Shown in pieces: positions 43,001 through 52,116 of a DNA stretch of 64,000 nt. The stretch is from Liopterus haemorrhoidalis (taxonomy: Eukaryota; Arthropoda; Insecta; Coleoptera; Dytiscidae): assembly GCA_963971575.1 (NCBI GenBank), contig OZ020622.1, positions 2,022,279 through 2,086,278 of the forward strand, written 5' to 3'. Positions within the stretch are counted from its first letter, which is position 1. Every line of letters starts with the position of its first letter. The notes under the pieces were generated by a model. That model did no database searches and was not told where the DNA came from. It was given only the letters and a program-made list of their open reading frames with translations. Position numbers and translations under genes: made by a program.

Positions 43001-45219
43001 TTGTTATTATATTGACAGACAGTCAAAAAGAATTAAAAATACAATGAAAAACTAAAAATATCCTTGAAATTTCTTTAGAATAGTATATTATTACATATCT
43101 TGTAAATCGTAGATTACCTTTAAATTAAAAAAAAAGCTCGGAAAACAGGAAAAATACAACTCGTTTTCATTTTCACCATGTAAACAAATACACGAATAAC
43201 AGTTTAATGTGGCTTTCGAGTGTTCCAGCTTTGCCGCATACGGCGCTGCGATCTTAAAAAGTTTCCCCTATAGGATATTTTTGACATTTGCCATTTGATA
43301 CACAACAATTCACATTGCAGTTAATTTTCTTTTGCGATTTTAAAGACGTTTTATTAAAGTTTTCTTCACTTTAACACATACAATGTAATTAAATGAGCCA
43401 CATCCAACAAAATCCTATTCCGTTAAGTTCCAAATATTCCGCTAGGCGTCACTTCAGTTATTGTCAGTTCTCAATATAAAAAATTAAATACTGATACCCC
43501 TGAATTCTTTAACTCCTTGGTTAGAAATGTTTAAAACATGTAATACACTTGTTACAAACCTTGTAAAATTGAGTTAGAAAAGAAGAATCAGTTGCAAAAG
43601 TTAAATCCCTACTGTGTACAGCGATACAACTGCAGTTATAGCCTGTTTATTGGGTTAAATGGAACTAAATTTTGATTCTAATAAATTTTAATGTTTAAAT
43701 GAGGCTTTTGATTATTTTGTTTAACAAATGCCCTCTTCAAACCTTAAAAGGAGCGCTCATAACTACTTACAAAAATTGATGTGAAGTGTGAATTTTCACA
43801 CATTACAGGGTTTCGCAGGTATATAATAAGTGAAGGCGGCTGAGTGTGTAGGACAAATTTTGCTTTGTAATAAACACGGCAAAATGAACGATATTTTAAA
43901 AATAATTTATCGTCTATTAATCTAAGAGCTTTAAAATCAAATTTTATGTTAAAATATTTTTTTGTTAATTTTAATTCGAATACCTAATACCTTTTAGGTT
44001 TCTAAATATGTGCAGTATTTTTTTTTTTATATAGCAAGGTTTATTAATATTTTGAAAATTGCGCCTATGGCTTCCATTGGTTGTTTTAAGTCATAAGCTC
44101 TGCCCCCTCTGATTTCGTGTACATTGAAACAGAATTAAATTATAATTTCAACAATTGCTACTGCTTATTAAATTTACACTTTTAAAAATTAAATGCAACA
44201 TTTGCCAAAATATAACTAGAATTTTGAAAAAATAATTTAAACAAAATAAAAATGAAAAAAAAAAAACAAGAAAAATAATATTATCTCCAGAGCGAAAACG
44301 AACCCTAGTTTGCAACTTAGAAAGCGAGAGGGCTAACCATTACACTATGAAAGCGTACTGGTTTACTGTGTTACATAACATTTTAAATATTTTACATCGT
44401 TAAAAAAAAAAACATCATGTCATCATGTAGTTTGAACAACAGGTTTTAAACTGCATGCTGCGGTTGATTTCCTTTCGTCTGTGAACTGTGGTGTAAAACT
44501 GCACATTATAGTTGCAGCATGTAATTTCCAAAAGTCAGTTTGCGGCATTATATTGGCGGTTTCTTGCGGAGACAGAACCGCATGAGAAACCGTATTAGCT
44601 TGAATAAGAAAAAAATGTTTTAACGCTATCCCAAAAAAATTAGTTTATTTGCTTTTGCCAATGGGTTAATCGCTTACAACATTGAAAAGCAAAGCGAGGA
44701 AAATAACATTTCAAGGATAACAATATGTACAAACGGTAAAGATATACTATTAAAGCAACATTTGGATGTAAATGAGTTTTTTATGATATAAAGCATGAGA
44801 TTTAAGGCGAATGAGGTGTGGTGAGCTAAAATGGTACTGCTAGTACCTGATCGGAGGCAGATTTGAGACATTCGACTGCTGCCGAGCGTCTCAACTGTTC
44901 GACATCTCTGCGAACATGACCCCACCATTCACTGTACGTGGAACGCCGTAACCTTTTACGACCTCGGCCCTCCTGACAACCACAAAACAATCAAATCTCC
45001 ATATAAAATGAATTAAAAAGTTTATAACGTAAGTACGCTTACCTTAGGAATATGTATATCCTGATCTGGTTCTTGACAAATGAGATCTGAGCTATCCCGA
45101 TGTAGAAGACTTAAAACGTAGCGTGTATATACAATTGCGTCAATACCTCTTGCTTCCAGTTGCTCCTCTAGCCAATCTGATACTGCCGAAGGCATGGAAA
45201 CCAACTGTGGGTACTTCAT
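33815..45219 (-). CDS. KIAA0232: KIAA0232-like protein, seven coding exons joined
   Basis: Exons (reverse strand): 45219-45043, 44972-44847, 42325-42097, 40140-38827, 36800-36564, 35511-35294, 34030-33815; 2517 nt, 838 residues plus stop. All six introns are GT-AG and all exon phases agree. Recognised from blocks shared with vertebrate KIAA0232: GIDAIVYTRYVLSLL (exon 1), AAVECLKSASD across exons 2/3 to GIESLVDELCEKLKD, YYAAFPPL (exon 3) and ARTHFRPI (exon 4). The vertebrate protein is about 1400 residues; this one is shorter, mainly in the middle. The protein is acidic and mostly low in predicted structure, with Cys/His-rich stretches in exons 4-6 (FCVKQNEKCCQTEC, ECDCDCSH, WKKCDKCNNNW, CRTCG). 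No signal peptide or membrane segment is seen. The molecular function is unknown to me. Vertebrate homologues have extra N-terminal residues, so a short upstream exon is likely but was not found. Confidence 0.9.
34031..35293 (-). other. KIAA0232-like intron 6
   Basis: 1263 nt. The 5' part (34985-35287) is a reverse transcriptase relic beginning right at the donor. 34031-34984 is AT-rich with no other identified feature. Confidence 0.8.
34985..35287 (-). pseudogene. Jockey-type reverse transcriptase fragment in intron 6
   Basis: Reverse strand: SFLVDRKRKQYVRS, FGVPQDSILGPLLFLVYIND and, after a frameshift, ILYAGDTTL. These are consecutive RT blocks. The catalytic YADD reads YAGD, so the second position is substituted. 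The frame is open from exon 6 through the donor into this fragment, so an unspliced transcript would add RT residues to the protein. Confidence 0.85.
35294..35511 (-). CDS. KIAA0232: KIAA0232-like, exon 6
   Basis: Acceptor TTATTTGAATCAG, donor GAG|GTAAGC. Entry phase 1 (completing a Gly codon), exit phase 0. Encodes GIWKSGGGQAGQWQGIWSSS, EELCRTCGVPA, ASRHYTRLREELSQDGEQLL and SCLQRCYMEQLPVTE. The longer competing frame on the same strand (35338-35547) begins inside the intron and does not match the neighbouring exon phases. Confidence 0.85.
35606..36543 (+). mobile_element. Element E, copy 2, inside intron 5
   Basis: Near-identical to E1 with the same ATAGGGGATA ends, both TGACGTCA motifs and the MADKDFVRA segment (35925-36052). 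Here that segment carries a TAA after MEYMKNN and a 6-nt insertion. It lies antisense to the host gene. Its right end is only about 14 bp from the exon 5 donor (36558-36563). No matching target duplication is visible (GTTAA versus TGTCA). Confidence 0.85.
36564..36800 (-). CDS. KIAA0232: KIAA0232-like, exon 5
   Basis: Acceptor TTAATTTTTATAG, donor GAAG|GTAAAC. Entry and exit phase 1. Encodes DEELLCDMATPECDCDCSH, then SEMCSIHGQRSESTELDTWI and NNWKKCDKCNNNWSSVWLKP. The Cys/His spacing could coordinate metal, but no named domain is recognised. Confidence 0.9.
36927..38742. mobile_element. Repeat family J, long copy split by repeat B3 (intron 4)
   Basis: Left end CCAATTCTGTAACTCAGTTA; right end, reverse-complemented, TCAATTCTGTAAAAAGTTAC. 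Rich in the word AGTTACTAT and its complement. A compact 158-bp version lies at 53052-53209 and matches both ends. Repeat B3 is nested at 37350-38217. The right end sits about 85 bp from the exon 4 donor. Confidence 0.7.
37350..38217 (-). repeat. Dispersed repeat family B, copy 3
   Basis: Starts TTGATGTGAAGTGTGAATAT and ends ACCTACAAAACCCTAAAA. It carries a variant left arm shared with copy 5 (GACAAATTTTACTTTGTAGT) and the best tRNA-like module of the family: reverse strand box A TGGCGTAATGGGTTAGAGCA (about 37701-37722) and box B GTTTCGAGTTCGAGT (about 37646-37661). Confidence 0.8.
38827..40140 (-). CDS. KIAA0232: KIAA0232-like, exon 4 (largest)
   Basis: 1314 nt, residues 178-616. Acceptor TTTTTGTATTAACAG, donor CCAG|GTAAGA. 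Entry and exit phase 1. Encodes SGRKLNRSTSCGEKYTNK, KPRISFARKKVDFGF, SDISDWDIYF, SIWSDYSDDNKSLYDSY, SLPWELGFP and ARTHFRPIKQEDFQQGYADG, then VKQNEKCCQTEC and EEFFFPG. Asn/Ser/Glu-rich with short conserved islands. A second AG lies 20 nt upstream of the acceptor and would give a frameshift. Confidence 0.93.
40160..40940 (+). pseudogene. Reverse transcriptase fragment split by a hAT MITE (intron 3)
   Basis: 40168-40239 encodes NIGIPQGSVLGPLLFIIYIN, then DFP. After the 662-bp insertion it resumes with LALADFVADDTS, the decayed YADD region (here VADD), and ends in a (TAA)n run at 40938-40972. Antisense to the host gene. Confidence 0.85.
40240..40901. mobile_element. hAT MITE, 662 bp, with 8-bp target duplication
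   Basis: Ends CAGTGATGGGCGCGTAAGTT and complement CAGTGATGGGCGTTTACACG. The octamer CTTTCCAC occurs on both sides (40232-40239 and 40902-40909). CAGTGATGGGC ends plus an 8-bp duplication are diagnostic of hAT. Subterminal regions are rich in GTAAACA/TGTTTAC words, possible transposase-binding repeats. Non-coding. Confidence 0.93.
41008..42061 (-). repeat. Dispersed repeat family B, copy 4 (intron 3)
   Basis: Begins TTACGTGAAGTGTGAATTTT and ends ACCTACAAAACCCTAAAA. The tRNA-like box B GGATTCGAACCC is at 41446-41457 (reverse sense). It has lost the (GACA)n run, keeping one CAGACGAC. Its right end is about 30 bp from the exon 3 donor. Confidence 0.8.
42097..42325 (-). CDS. KIAA0232: KIAA0232-like, exon 3
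   Basis: Acceptor TAATTTTTTTCAG, donor TCTG|GTAAAT. Entry phase 0, exit phase 1. Encodes KCGIESLVDELCEKLKDFKS, then PLDLAKRYYAAFPPLKSG and PHIYSKRKSG. GIESLVDELCEKLKD and YYAAFPPL are among the strongest matches to vertebrate KIAA0232. The frame continues open about 70 codons past the donor into repeat B4. Confidence 0.92.
42453..43484. mobile_element. Repeat family I, copy interrupted by element H (intron 2)
   Basis: Flanking halves 42453-42512 and 43270-43484 match 31063-31318. Ends show inverted similarity ATATTGAGAA and TTCTCAATAT. Element H is inserted after GGCGATTGGAAT. Confidence 0.8.
42513..43269. mobile_element. Element H, full copy, 757 bp, inserted in repeat I
   Basis: Ends AGGGGAAACTT and complement AAGTTTCCCCT. 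Compared with the uninterrupted repeat I at 31063, the target GGAATAGGAT became GGAAT[H]ATAGGAT, a 2-bp AT duplication (or 3-bp ATA, depending on where the ends are drawn). Non-coding. Superfamily unassigned. Confidence 0.82.
43770..44412 (-). repeat. Dispersed repeat family B, copy 5, truncated (intron 2)
   Basis: Begins ATTGATGTGAAGTGTGAATT and shares the variant arm of copy 3. It keeps a tRNA-like module (reverse box A ATAGTGTAATGGTTAGCC at 44331-44348, box B AGGGTTCGTTTTCGC) but ends near 44412, before the (GACA)n end. Confidence 0.78.
44847..44972 (-). CDS. KIAA0232: KIAA0232-like, exon 2
   Basis: 126 nt, phase 0 at both ends. Acceptor GGTTGTCAG, donor CAG|GTACTA. Encodes EGRGRKRLRRSTYSEWWGHV, RRDVEQLRRSAA and VECLKSASDQ. 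The SASD block runs on to GIESL in exon 3, as in the vertebrate protein. Confidence 0.92.
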
Positions 45220-45226
45220 GCTACTC
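45043..45226 (-). CDS. KIAA0232: KIAA0232-like, exon 1 (first recognised coding exon)
   Basis: ATG at 45219. Encodes MKYPQLVSMPSAVSDWLEEQ, LEARGIDAIVYTRYVLSLLH and RDSSDLICQEPDQDIHIPK; donor AAG|GTAAGC, exit phase 0. A good acceptor (TAGTTGCAG) at 45227-45228 places the exon start at 45226, which would add SSM upstream. Vertebrate homologues have a Ser-rich segment here, so the true start may lie in an upstream exon. Confidence 0.88.
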
Positions 45227-45281
45227 CTGCAACTATTTTGACACTTAAAATCATCTTCGTTAACAATTCAAGTTCACTTAC
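45227..45281 (-). other. Candidate 55-nt intron upstream of exon 1
   Basis: GTAAGT at 45276-45281 and TTGCAG at 45227 delimit a 55-nt GT-AG interval, a common insect intron size. It could join a 5' UTR exon ending at 45282. No coding match was found upstream. Confidence 0.35.
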
Positions 45282-47087
45282 TTCAATGCAGTAAACTGCA
45301 GTGATGCATGCAGTTTTTATGCGGTTCACGTGAAGTATGAACGTAGTATGGAAGCAAAAATTCAGAGGTCCGAACGCCAGTTTTAAATATATTATTCATT
45401 GTCACAAATCATATCCATTGTATATAGCAAGATCGTATAAACTGGGTCCTATATATCTTAAAATCTAGTGCCTAATGCACTAGTTTATTCTTTTCTAGCC
45501 ATTTATCTGTTTCTTAGTTAAAATTGGTTTTATTATTTTGTTTAAAAATAGGCAAATAATAAATGGGGATAAATTAAAAATTAAAAGTTACATAGTTTGA
45601 TTTTAGTTAATTCTTATAAAAAATGTCATCGCCCCCATTTTAAACCTAAAAACAAAACAAATATTATCAGTCAAACACTTAAACAAAAGGTGTATATAAA
45701 TAATTAAAACAAAGAAATGAGAATCAAATACCTTTAGGTAAACTACTTAAGATACACTAAAAATCACAGTTGCATCCATGTTAAATCACAAACAAATCAA
45801 CGAATATATAATTGCGTATTAATTAAAATGAAAAAATTCACATACAAACAAAGAAATATACGAATAAAACGTAACCTTCCGAAATAAGTAGTCATAAGAT
45901 ATATGCACTAGTATAACATGACGCAACTATACGTCTTAAAACATTGAACAAAAATCACATTCGCACTAAAACTTGATGTAACTTGTTGACAACACAACGG
46001 GCTTTATAAAAATTTATCTAAATACGTCATTACGTACCTATTTATTGACAGGGATATTGAGGAACCCTGTATCTTCTACACACCCCTAAGATTGCCCAAA
46101 GTGAATTAACATGGCAGGCGAAAACGCTACAGCGCATGATCTACCGTAGCTTGCACCGCCAAATAACGATATGCACTGCGATTGCGCACTAAAAACATAT
46201 CAAGAAAAGACATACGTGTCCGTCTGTGTTTTCTTTAATAATTGTAAACAAATGTCTCAAAAATAGATTTATTTAATATAATAAATGAGTTTAATCATTT
46301 GTTTTCTTTAGGTCGCTACCCCAACCCAAATACCATTGACCCTATCTTTAAATTTGTTGTATTCATTCATATTTATTTACCCAAATATTTTCTAAAATAA
46401 AACTTTGTTATCATTTTCAGTCTGTACTAAACAAATATAATACAAAATGACGTCATGGGTAAATATTTTTATTTATATTTATATGTGAGGTCATATCTGA
46501 TTCAAAAATTACTAATCATGACGTTCAAGTTTACATAACAGATAAAATATCTAAAGATTGATAGTGGGATACGTGTTTTAAACCAAATTTTTTATATTAC
46601 TTTTCCTGTATTTGTAAAATAGGATTTGTTGAGTCCTGTGTGTAAATAAACGTTCAAAAATCCATTGTTCATTGTATAAATATTTAATTTTGATCGACAT
46701 TAGGTATCACCATACCTTTTACACATGTATTCATTACAAAATCAAATAAAATACGTCAGATCAATATTTACGATCAACAAATTCAATGTTTATTTACTGA
46801 AATGAGGTATAGGTTGAGCATCGTTTTGCTTGCGGGACTTTTAATAATGAATCAAATCTCCCAAAATATCAACCGCCCTTTTCGTGTCGTCTGAACAAAT
46901 TAATAACTAATAAATCCACTCCCTTCAAATGCACATCACAATTTATTATATTTTATACGAAAACTTTCTATTGTTAACAGAAATTATAGCGTTGAGTTCA
47001 GAAAATTGTTGCCCCTGAACGTTATGTAACCCGCATCACAGAACTGTCAAGATGGTAACATACAATTTCAAGTGCAATAGATTTAGC
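45282..47087. other. 5' flank or first intron of the KIAA0232-like gene
   Basis: AT-rich. I searched by eye for the expected N-terminal exon and a promoter and could not support either. No transposon ends recognised. Confidence 0.35.
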
Positions 47088-47215
47088 TAAACTAAAAAAA
47101 TTGTAACTCAAAAACGGTAAGGGATAGAAAACTGCGGTTTGAATTTTTGAATTCTTTGTGACTTGTTTAGTATAGAAAAAAATTGGAGGATTTAATAATC
47201 CAACTAATACATCTA
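47088..47215 (-). repeat. Diverged fragment of repeat family D
   Basis: Shares AACTCAAAAACGGTAAGG, AACTGCGGTTTGAATTTTTG and ATTTAATAATCCAACT with the block at 22750-23180. Confidence 0.55.
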
Positions 47216-47628
47216 GTATTAAACTTCAAAGAATTCCTTTGAAGCTACAAAATATTTAATTTAAGCATGTATTTCTTAAAAACTAAAAAATAAAAAAACC
47301 TAAAGAAATTTTTGAAATTGTAATTGTTTTTAAAGTATATTTTGAGTCAAATTAAATATTTATATATTTTTTTGTTTATTAAAAGCTAAAACAGATGGCG
47401 ACGTATAGTTTGAATTTTTTAAGTCTCCAAGCCATGATTACCTTTGTGGCGCAGCCAAGGGGGGGGGGAGGCGACGGGCCTGGGCCCCTCCCAGGACCAG
47501 CAGATTACACGGCGCTGTTCGGGGAGTTGAAGATAAAATTTGTTAACCTCAACAGTAGTTAATTTTTAAATTACTTCATTGTAAACAATATTGGCATTTT
47601 TTTTCCGTATAAATAAAAAAAATTTTCA

Positions 47629-48350
47629 GATTGCCTCCTTTTATAAAGTAACATAATTATTGTTCAAGTGAAAATACATCACTTTCCAAATATGCTCCAA
47701 CGAATTATATGAAGGGGAGCGTTGATCCTTTTTCCCCCTGTCTAAAACATTCGCCCAGTCAAATGATAAAACGGTTTTAAACAACTAATTACAAAATTCA
47801 GATAAGATAAAGTGGAAATCTTACTTCGGTATAACCTTCAGAATGTAATTTTAAAATGACACCTCAAACGTGAAATAGAGTAAAAATAGTAGAAATATAA
47901 TAAAGAGAGTAGTTTTGGAGACAATCGCGCTCTTAAAATCGGTATTTGGTTTTATTTTGTAGATAAATGTGAATATCAACATCTTCTTAGGTATTTTTGA
48001 AATTATGATGTTTTACACACAAAAAGGACTGATATAAGTTGTACTGAACAACAGTGGCGTATTCAGAGGAGGCTTGTCGTCGTCCCCCCCCCCTCTGAAG
48101 GTCCAATGAAATGAAAATTTAACAAATTTATCATAATCGTACAGCGAAATAACTTATGTATTTTACATTAATAATAAGCTATATTTTATTATGATTAGTG
48201 TTGAAATTAACAGAAAATGCATATTTACATGTTATTTTTAGGTTTTCGTAAGTATAATCAAGAAATCTTTACTCCATCACATGAGTCTGTTCGTTCGGTA
48301 CAAATTGTGGCCAAGCGGCTGATTTAGAGAACTGAACATAAGAGAAATAT
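47629..48350 (+). repeat. Repeat F, copy 1 (left arm of inverted duplication)
   Basis: Its complement is found at 50413-51107 and partly at 51108-51530. Landmarks are TTCAAGTGAAAATACATCAC, GTAGTTTTGGAGACAATCGC and ATTCGTT-type ends. Its right end (AACCGAATAAAG-type, GAGTCTGTTCGTTCGGTACA) is related to the family B terminus. Confidence 0.78.
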
Positions 48351-48506
48351 TGAGATTTCAAAAATATATCCCGCGAAAAATATAAATAAATATGTATTTA
48401 TCGAAGAAAATATCAAGTGAAAGTTTTTGATACCTGGATTAACAATTACATTTTTTTTTATCAACAAATAATGGAATTATTATTTGATATAAACATCAAT
48501 ATCCAA

Positions 48507-48765
48507 CAGCAGAGGTGTCGAACTGATTTGGGTCGCATTCTATTTTACATACACAATGATAAGCAGTGACGGAACTTTAAATATCCCGAAGGGTTTCTTG
48601 ACATTTTTTTATAAACAGAAAAGGGGAAGAGAGTATATTTTAAATATATTTTCCCCTAAATAAGCTTAAGTGATTTTGATTACCGCTCCAGGGGCCACAA
48701 AAAATGAGGTTGCGGGCCGTATGCGACCCGCGTGGCCTCGAAATTTGATTCGGCCCTCCCCAAGA
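48507..48765. mobile_element. hAT-like MITE
   Basis: Starts CAGAGGTGTCGAACTGATTT and ends in a block rich in CGGGCCGTATGCGACCCGCG and GGCCTCGAAATTTGATTCGG. CAGAGGTGTC starts with GCGGGCC interiors are typical of hAT non-autonomous elements. The right boundary is not sharp. Confidence 0.45.
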
Positions 48766-49505
48766 CAAAACCCTGGCTGCGCCACTGGTCTAGTTATAAA
48801 GGTTTTTGATGATTATACCTACAAAACCCTAAAAATATAATGGCTAAGTTCAATGCTCTATTCTTTGAACCAATACTTGTAAATTCGCGAATTCTTGTAG
48901 TAGAATTTTTAAAGAGTATTTTTTGATTTATTATCTGCGTCTCATGAATATCTACAGAGAGTTCACACTCCACTAATCAAAATAAAATCTCAAGCAGATA
49001 AATAATCTTGTGACATATCTAATGTTTTTCATATGCGTGAAAATAAAGGAAAAATCGGACATTATCATGACAAACAGTCTCTTGATAATATATTTCACAA
49101 GTTCTACACACAAAACACTACAAAAGTTTTCATATTTATTACACAGGGGGAGGGAAAATAATACAAATATTCATAAAAATGTTGATAATACCAGAGACGC
49201 TTACATATCAATGCTTAAGTGGTACATAGGGCTCGTAATCGGCATGAAATTCCATTTACGGTGTGTCAAAAAATAGACAGACAGACACATGAGTGACGGT
49301 ATAAAAGCGATAAGATTCAAATAATTTAACAACCAGTTCGTTGTACTATGGTCTATTTCAAATTAGAAAAAAGTAGATAGCGCTGCGAACCGAGTACGAT
49401 TTACACTGGACAAATCTAGTATAGCGGGAAATTTAATATAAGTTACAACTAGGGCATAGGCGTAGTTTTTTTTTTAAATATAAAAAAGGTTAATAAGTTC
49501 TAATA

Positions 49506-50410
49506 CAAGGTGTCTCAAAAGAAATTTTATATTTAGAGGATCGATTAAAAAAAAGTATGCCGTATATAGAAAAAATGTTTATTAATTATTAAAATACACT
49601 TTTTGGGGATTTATTTCTTAAAAATAATATCGTCTAAATGTAGACCCTCGCGTTCTCGGCACTCATTTAATCGAACAGTAAAATTACTTATGACGTCTCG
49701 GCAGGTGGACTCAGGGATGGCTGCCATTTCGTGACGGATATTTTCTTTCAAATGCGCCAGTGAAGTCGGTTTATTGGCGTAAACTTTAGATTTAAGATAA
49801 CCCCATAGGAAAAAATCCATAGGGGTTAAATCTGGACTGCGTGGAGGCCAATTTATGTCACCTCTCCGGGAGATCAATTTGCCTGAGAAAATTTCACGAA
49901 CACGTGGCAGAGACATATTGGACGTGTGTGAAGTTGCTCCGTCCTGTTGGAACCATGTTCTTTGGTTATAGCCAGGAAAGTTTTGCAGTTCAGGTACCAA
50001 GAAGTTGTCTAACATCTCCACATAACGCTACATAACATATCTCCGAATTGAAAGGTTCGGGTCGTCATGAACAGACTGATTAACATTCTCCACGTTTTCT
50101 ACCGTTCTTGATGACCTAGGTCGCCCGGATTTTGATTTATCCAGCGTTGTACCAGTCTCTTCAAACTTTTTAACCCAATGTCGAATGAGAGGAATGCTTG
50201 GCGCATCATTTAAGTGGCGAAAATCTCGAATGCTGCAGAATTTTCTACGCGCTACAGTCGCCGAATCACCGTTTTTGTAAAACTCTCGCACGCATAACGC
50301 GCGGTCTGCTCCCGAGAAACCTACCGATTGACATAACCCCCGCGCCCTTCGGATACGTTGCGTTCACGCAGTAAGCTAAATAAATATAAAATTTCTTTTG
50401 AGACACCTTG
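49506..50410 (-). mobile_element. IS630/Tc1-type element, 905 bp, internally deleted
   Basis: A 30-bp perfect inverted repeat starts CAAGGTGTCTCAAAAGAAAT, with TA on both sides (49504-49505 and 50411-50412). It contains the two ends of one transposase gene (see 49611-50333). Confidence 0.9.
49611..50333 (-). pseudogene. IS630-type transposase, core deleted
   Basis: The N-terminal part (about 50333-50028) has ALCVREFYKNGDSATVARRK, the IRHWVKKFEETGTTLDKSKS helix-turn-helix and the SGRPRSSRT linker. The C-terminal part (50021-49611) has TWFQQDGATSHTS with the second catalytic Asp, and WPPRSPDLTPMDFFLWGYLK with the third. The segment carrying the first Asp is missing: SIRRYVM is followed at once by EMLDNFLVPEL. 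A frameshift lies near 50320. It would have cut and pasted the element at TA sites; it cannot now. Confidence 0.9.
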
Positions 50411-50412
50411 TA

Positions 50413-51107
50413 CTTATGTTCAGTTCTCCAAATCAGCCGCTTGGCCACAATTTGTACCGAACGAACAGACTCATGTGATGGAATAAAGATTTCTTGATTA
50501 TACCTACGAAAACCTAAAAATAACATGTAAATATGCATTTTATGTTAATTTCAACACTAATCATAATAAAATATAGCTTATTATTATTGTAAAATACATA
50601 AGTTATTTTGCTGTACGATTATGATAAATTTGTTAAATTTTCATTTCATTGGACCTTCAGAGGGTGCTTGTGTCCCCCCTCCCACTGTTGTTCAGTACTT
50701 ATATCAGTCCTTTTTGTGTGTAAAACATCATAATTTCAAAAATACCTAAGATATTGATATTCACATTTATCTACAAAATAAAATCAAATATCGATTTTAA
50801 GAGCGCGATTGTCTTCAAAACTACTCTCTTTATTATATTTCTATTATTTCTACTCTATTTCACGTTTGAGGTGTCATTTTAAAATTACATTCTGAAGGTT
50901 ATACCGAAGTAAGATTTCCACTTTATCTTATCTGAATCGAGTAATTAGTTGTTTAAAACAGTTTTATCATTTGACTGGGCGAATGTTTTAGTCAGGGGGA
51001 AAAAGGATCAACGCTCTCCTTCATATAATTCGTTGGAGCTTATTTAGAAAGTGATGTATTTTCACTTGAACAATAATTATATCACTTTATCAAAAACCCT
51101 CCAGTGT
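50413..51107 (-). repeat. Repeat F, copy 2 (right arm of inverted duplication)
   Basis: Complement of 47629-48350, starting at the outer edge of the IS630 element and ending with TTATCAAAAACCCTCCAG at about 51107. Relative to copy 1 it lacks part of the sequence around the CCCCCCC run. Confidence 0.78.
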
Positions 51108-51530
51108 TGTTCAGTACAACTTATATCAGTCCTTTTTGTGTGTAAAACATCATAATTTCAAAAATACCTAAGAAGATATTGATATTCACATTTATCTACA
51201 AAATAAAACCAAATACTGATTTTAAGAGCGCGATTGTCTTCAAAACTACTCTCTTTATTATATTTCTACTATTTCTACTCTATTTCAGTCATTTTAAAAT
51301 TACATTCTGAAGGTTATACCGAAATAAGATTTCCACTTTATCTTATCTGAATCGAGTAATTAGTTGTTTAAAACAGTTTTATCATTTGAATGGGCGAATG
51401 TTTTCGTCGATGTGTCAGGGGGAAAAAGGATCAACGCTTCCCCTTCACATAATTCGTTGGAGCATATTTAGAAAGTGATGTATTTTCACTTGAACAATAA
51501 TTATGTCACTTTATCAAAAATAGGCAATCT
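51108..51530 (-). repeat. Repeat F, copy 3 (direct partial duplicate of copy 2)
   Basis: Repeats 50690-51100 in the same orientation from TTGTTCAGTACAACTTATAT onward, with a few indels (GTCGATGTGTCAGG is present here only). After it, 51531-51573 holds the C-run terminal repeat. Confidence 0.78.
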
Positions 51531-51573
51531 TAAAAACATGCATACGAACCCCCCCCCCTGGCTACGCCATTGT

Positions 51574-52116
51574 GAGAAGTACTGGACTACACCATTTAAG
51601 TATTTATATATACAACTTTTCCAACTACGTTGTTCTTTCTTAAAATATTTGTTTATTGATTTGTAAGGTTTGAATTTGTTTTAATAAAAAGCTCAAGTGT
51701 TTTGTAATTCTCAAATAATACCTTTTTCCCCTCGATTGTGGTTGAATGGTAATTCTGTAAATTTTTTGTGGGCCGTTTTTTAAATAAGTAATGTCTGATT
51801 CTACTTGTCCGTGTTGGAGAGAATCCCTGTTTGGATGTCAGGCACGTATTCACCCCGCACTTTTCATCCCTTAACCTCTCTTACCCCCTCAACTCACACT
51901 TCCTACAGGAAAAGGAATACAGTACCGGAATAGCCCACCTTTTTTACAAAAAAACACTTTCAAAAACATTTTTTTAAACATTTTGAAAAATTGTGTAAAA
52001 CAATTAAAGTTTTAATTTTTTTCCCAGCACGTTCCCCACTCCTTTTTATTACACACCGCTGACCTGTTACGTAATGAGGTCATTACCTAACAGGTTGAAC
52101 TCTTTACATAACAGTT
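51574..52116. other. No recognisable feature
   Basis: AT-rich with a C-rich patch near 51850-51900. Open frames are short and unsupported. Confidence 0.4.

Larger units (their letters stand above)
47445..51573. mobile_element. Composite repeat block with G-run terminal repeats
   Basis: The left end TGTGGCGCAGCCAAGGGGGG is matched by the complement of CCCCCCTGGCTACGCCATTG at the right. Inside are an inverted pair (F1 versus F2), a direct copy of part of F2 (F3), a hAT-like MITE and an IS630-type element. Whether the outer ends define one element is uncertain; related ends occur near 48780. Confidence 0.4.

Noticed and set aside
45282..47087. Upstream exon encoding the N-terminus of the KIAA0232-like protein
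   Set aside because: Searched by eye for the expected short exon with a phase-2 exit; no candidate with coding similarity was found.
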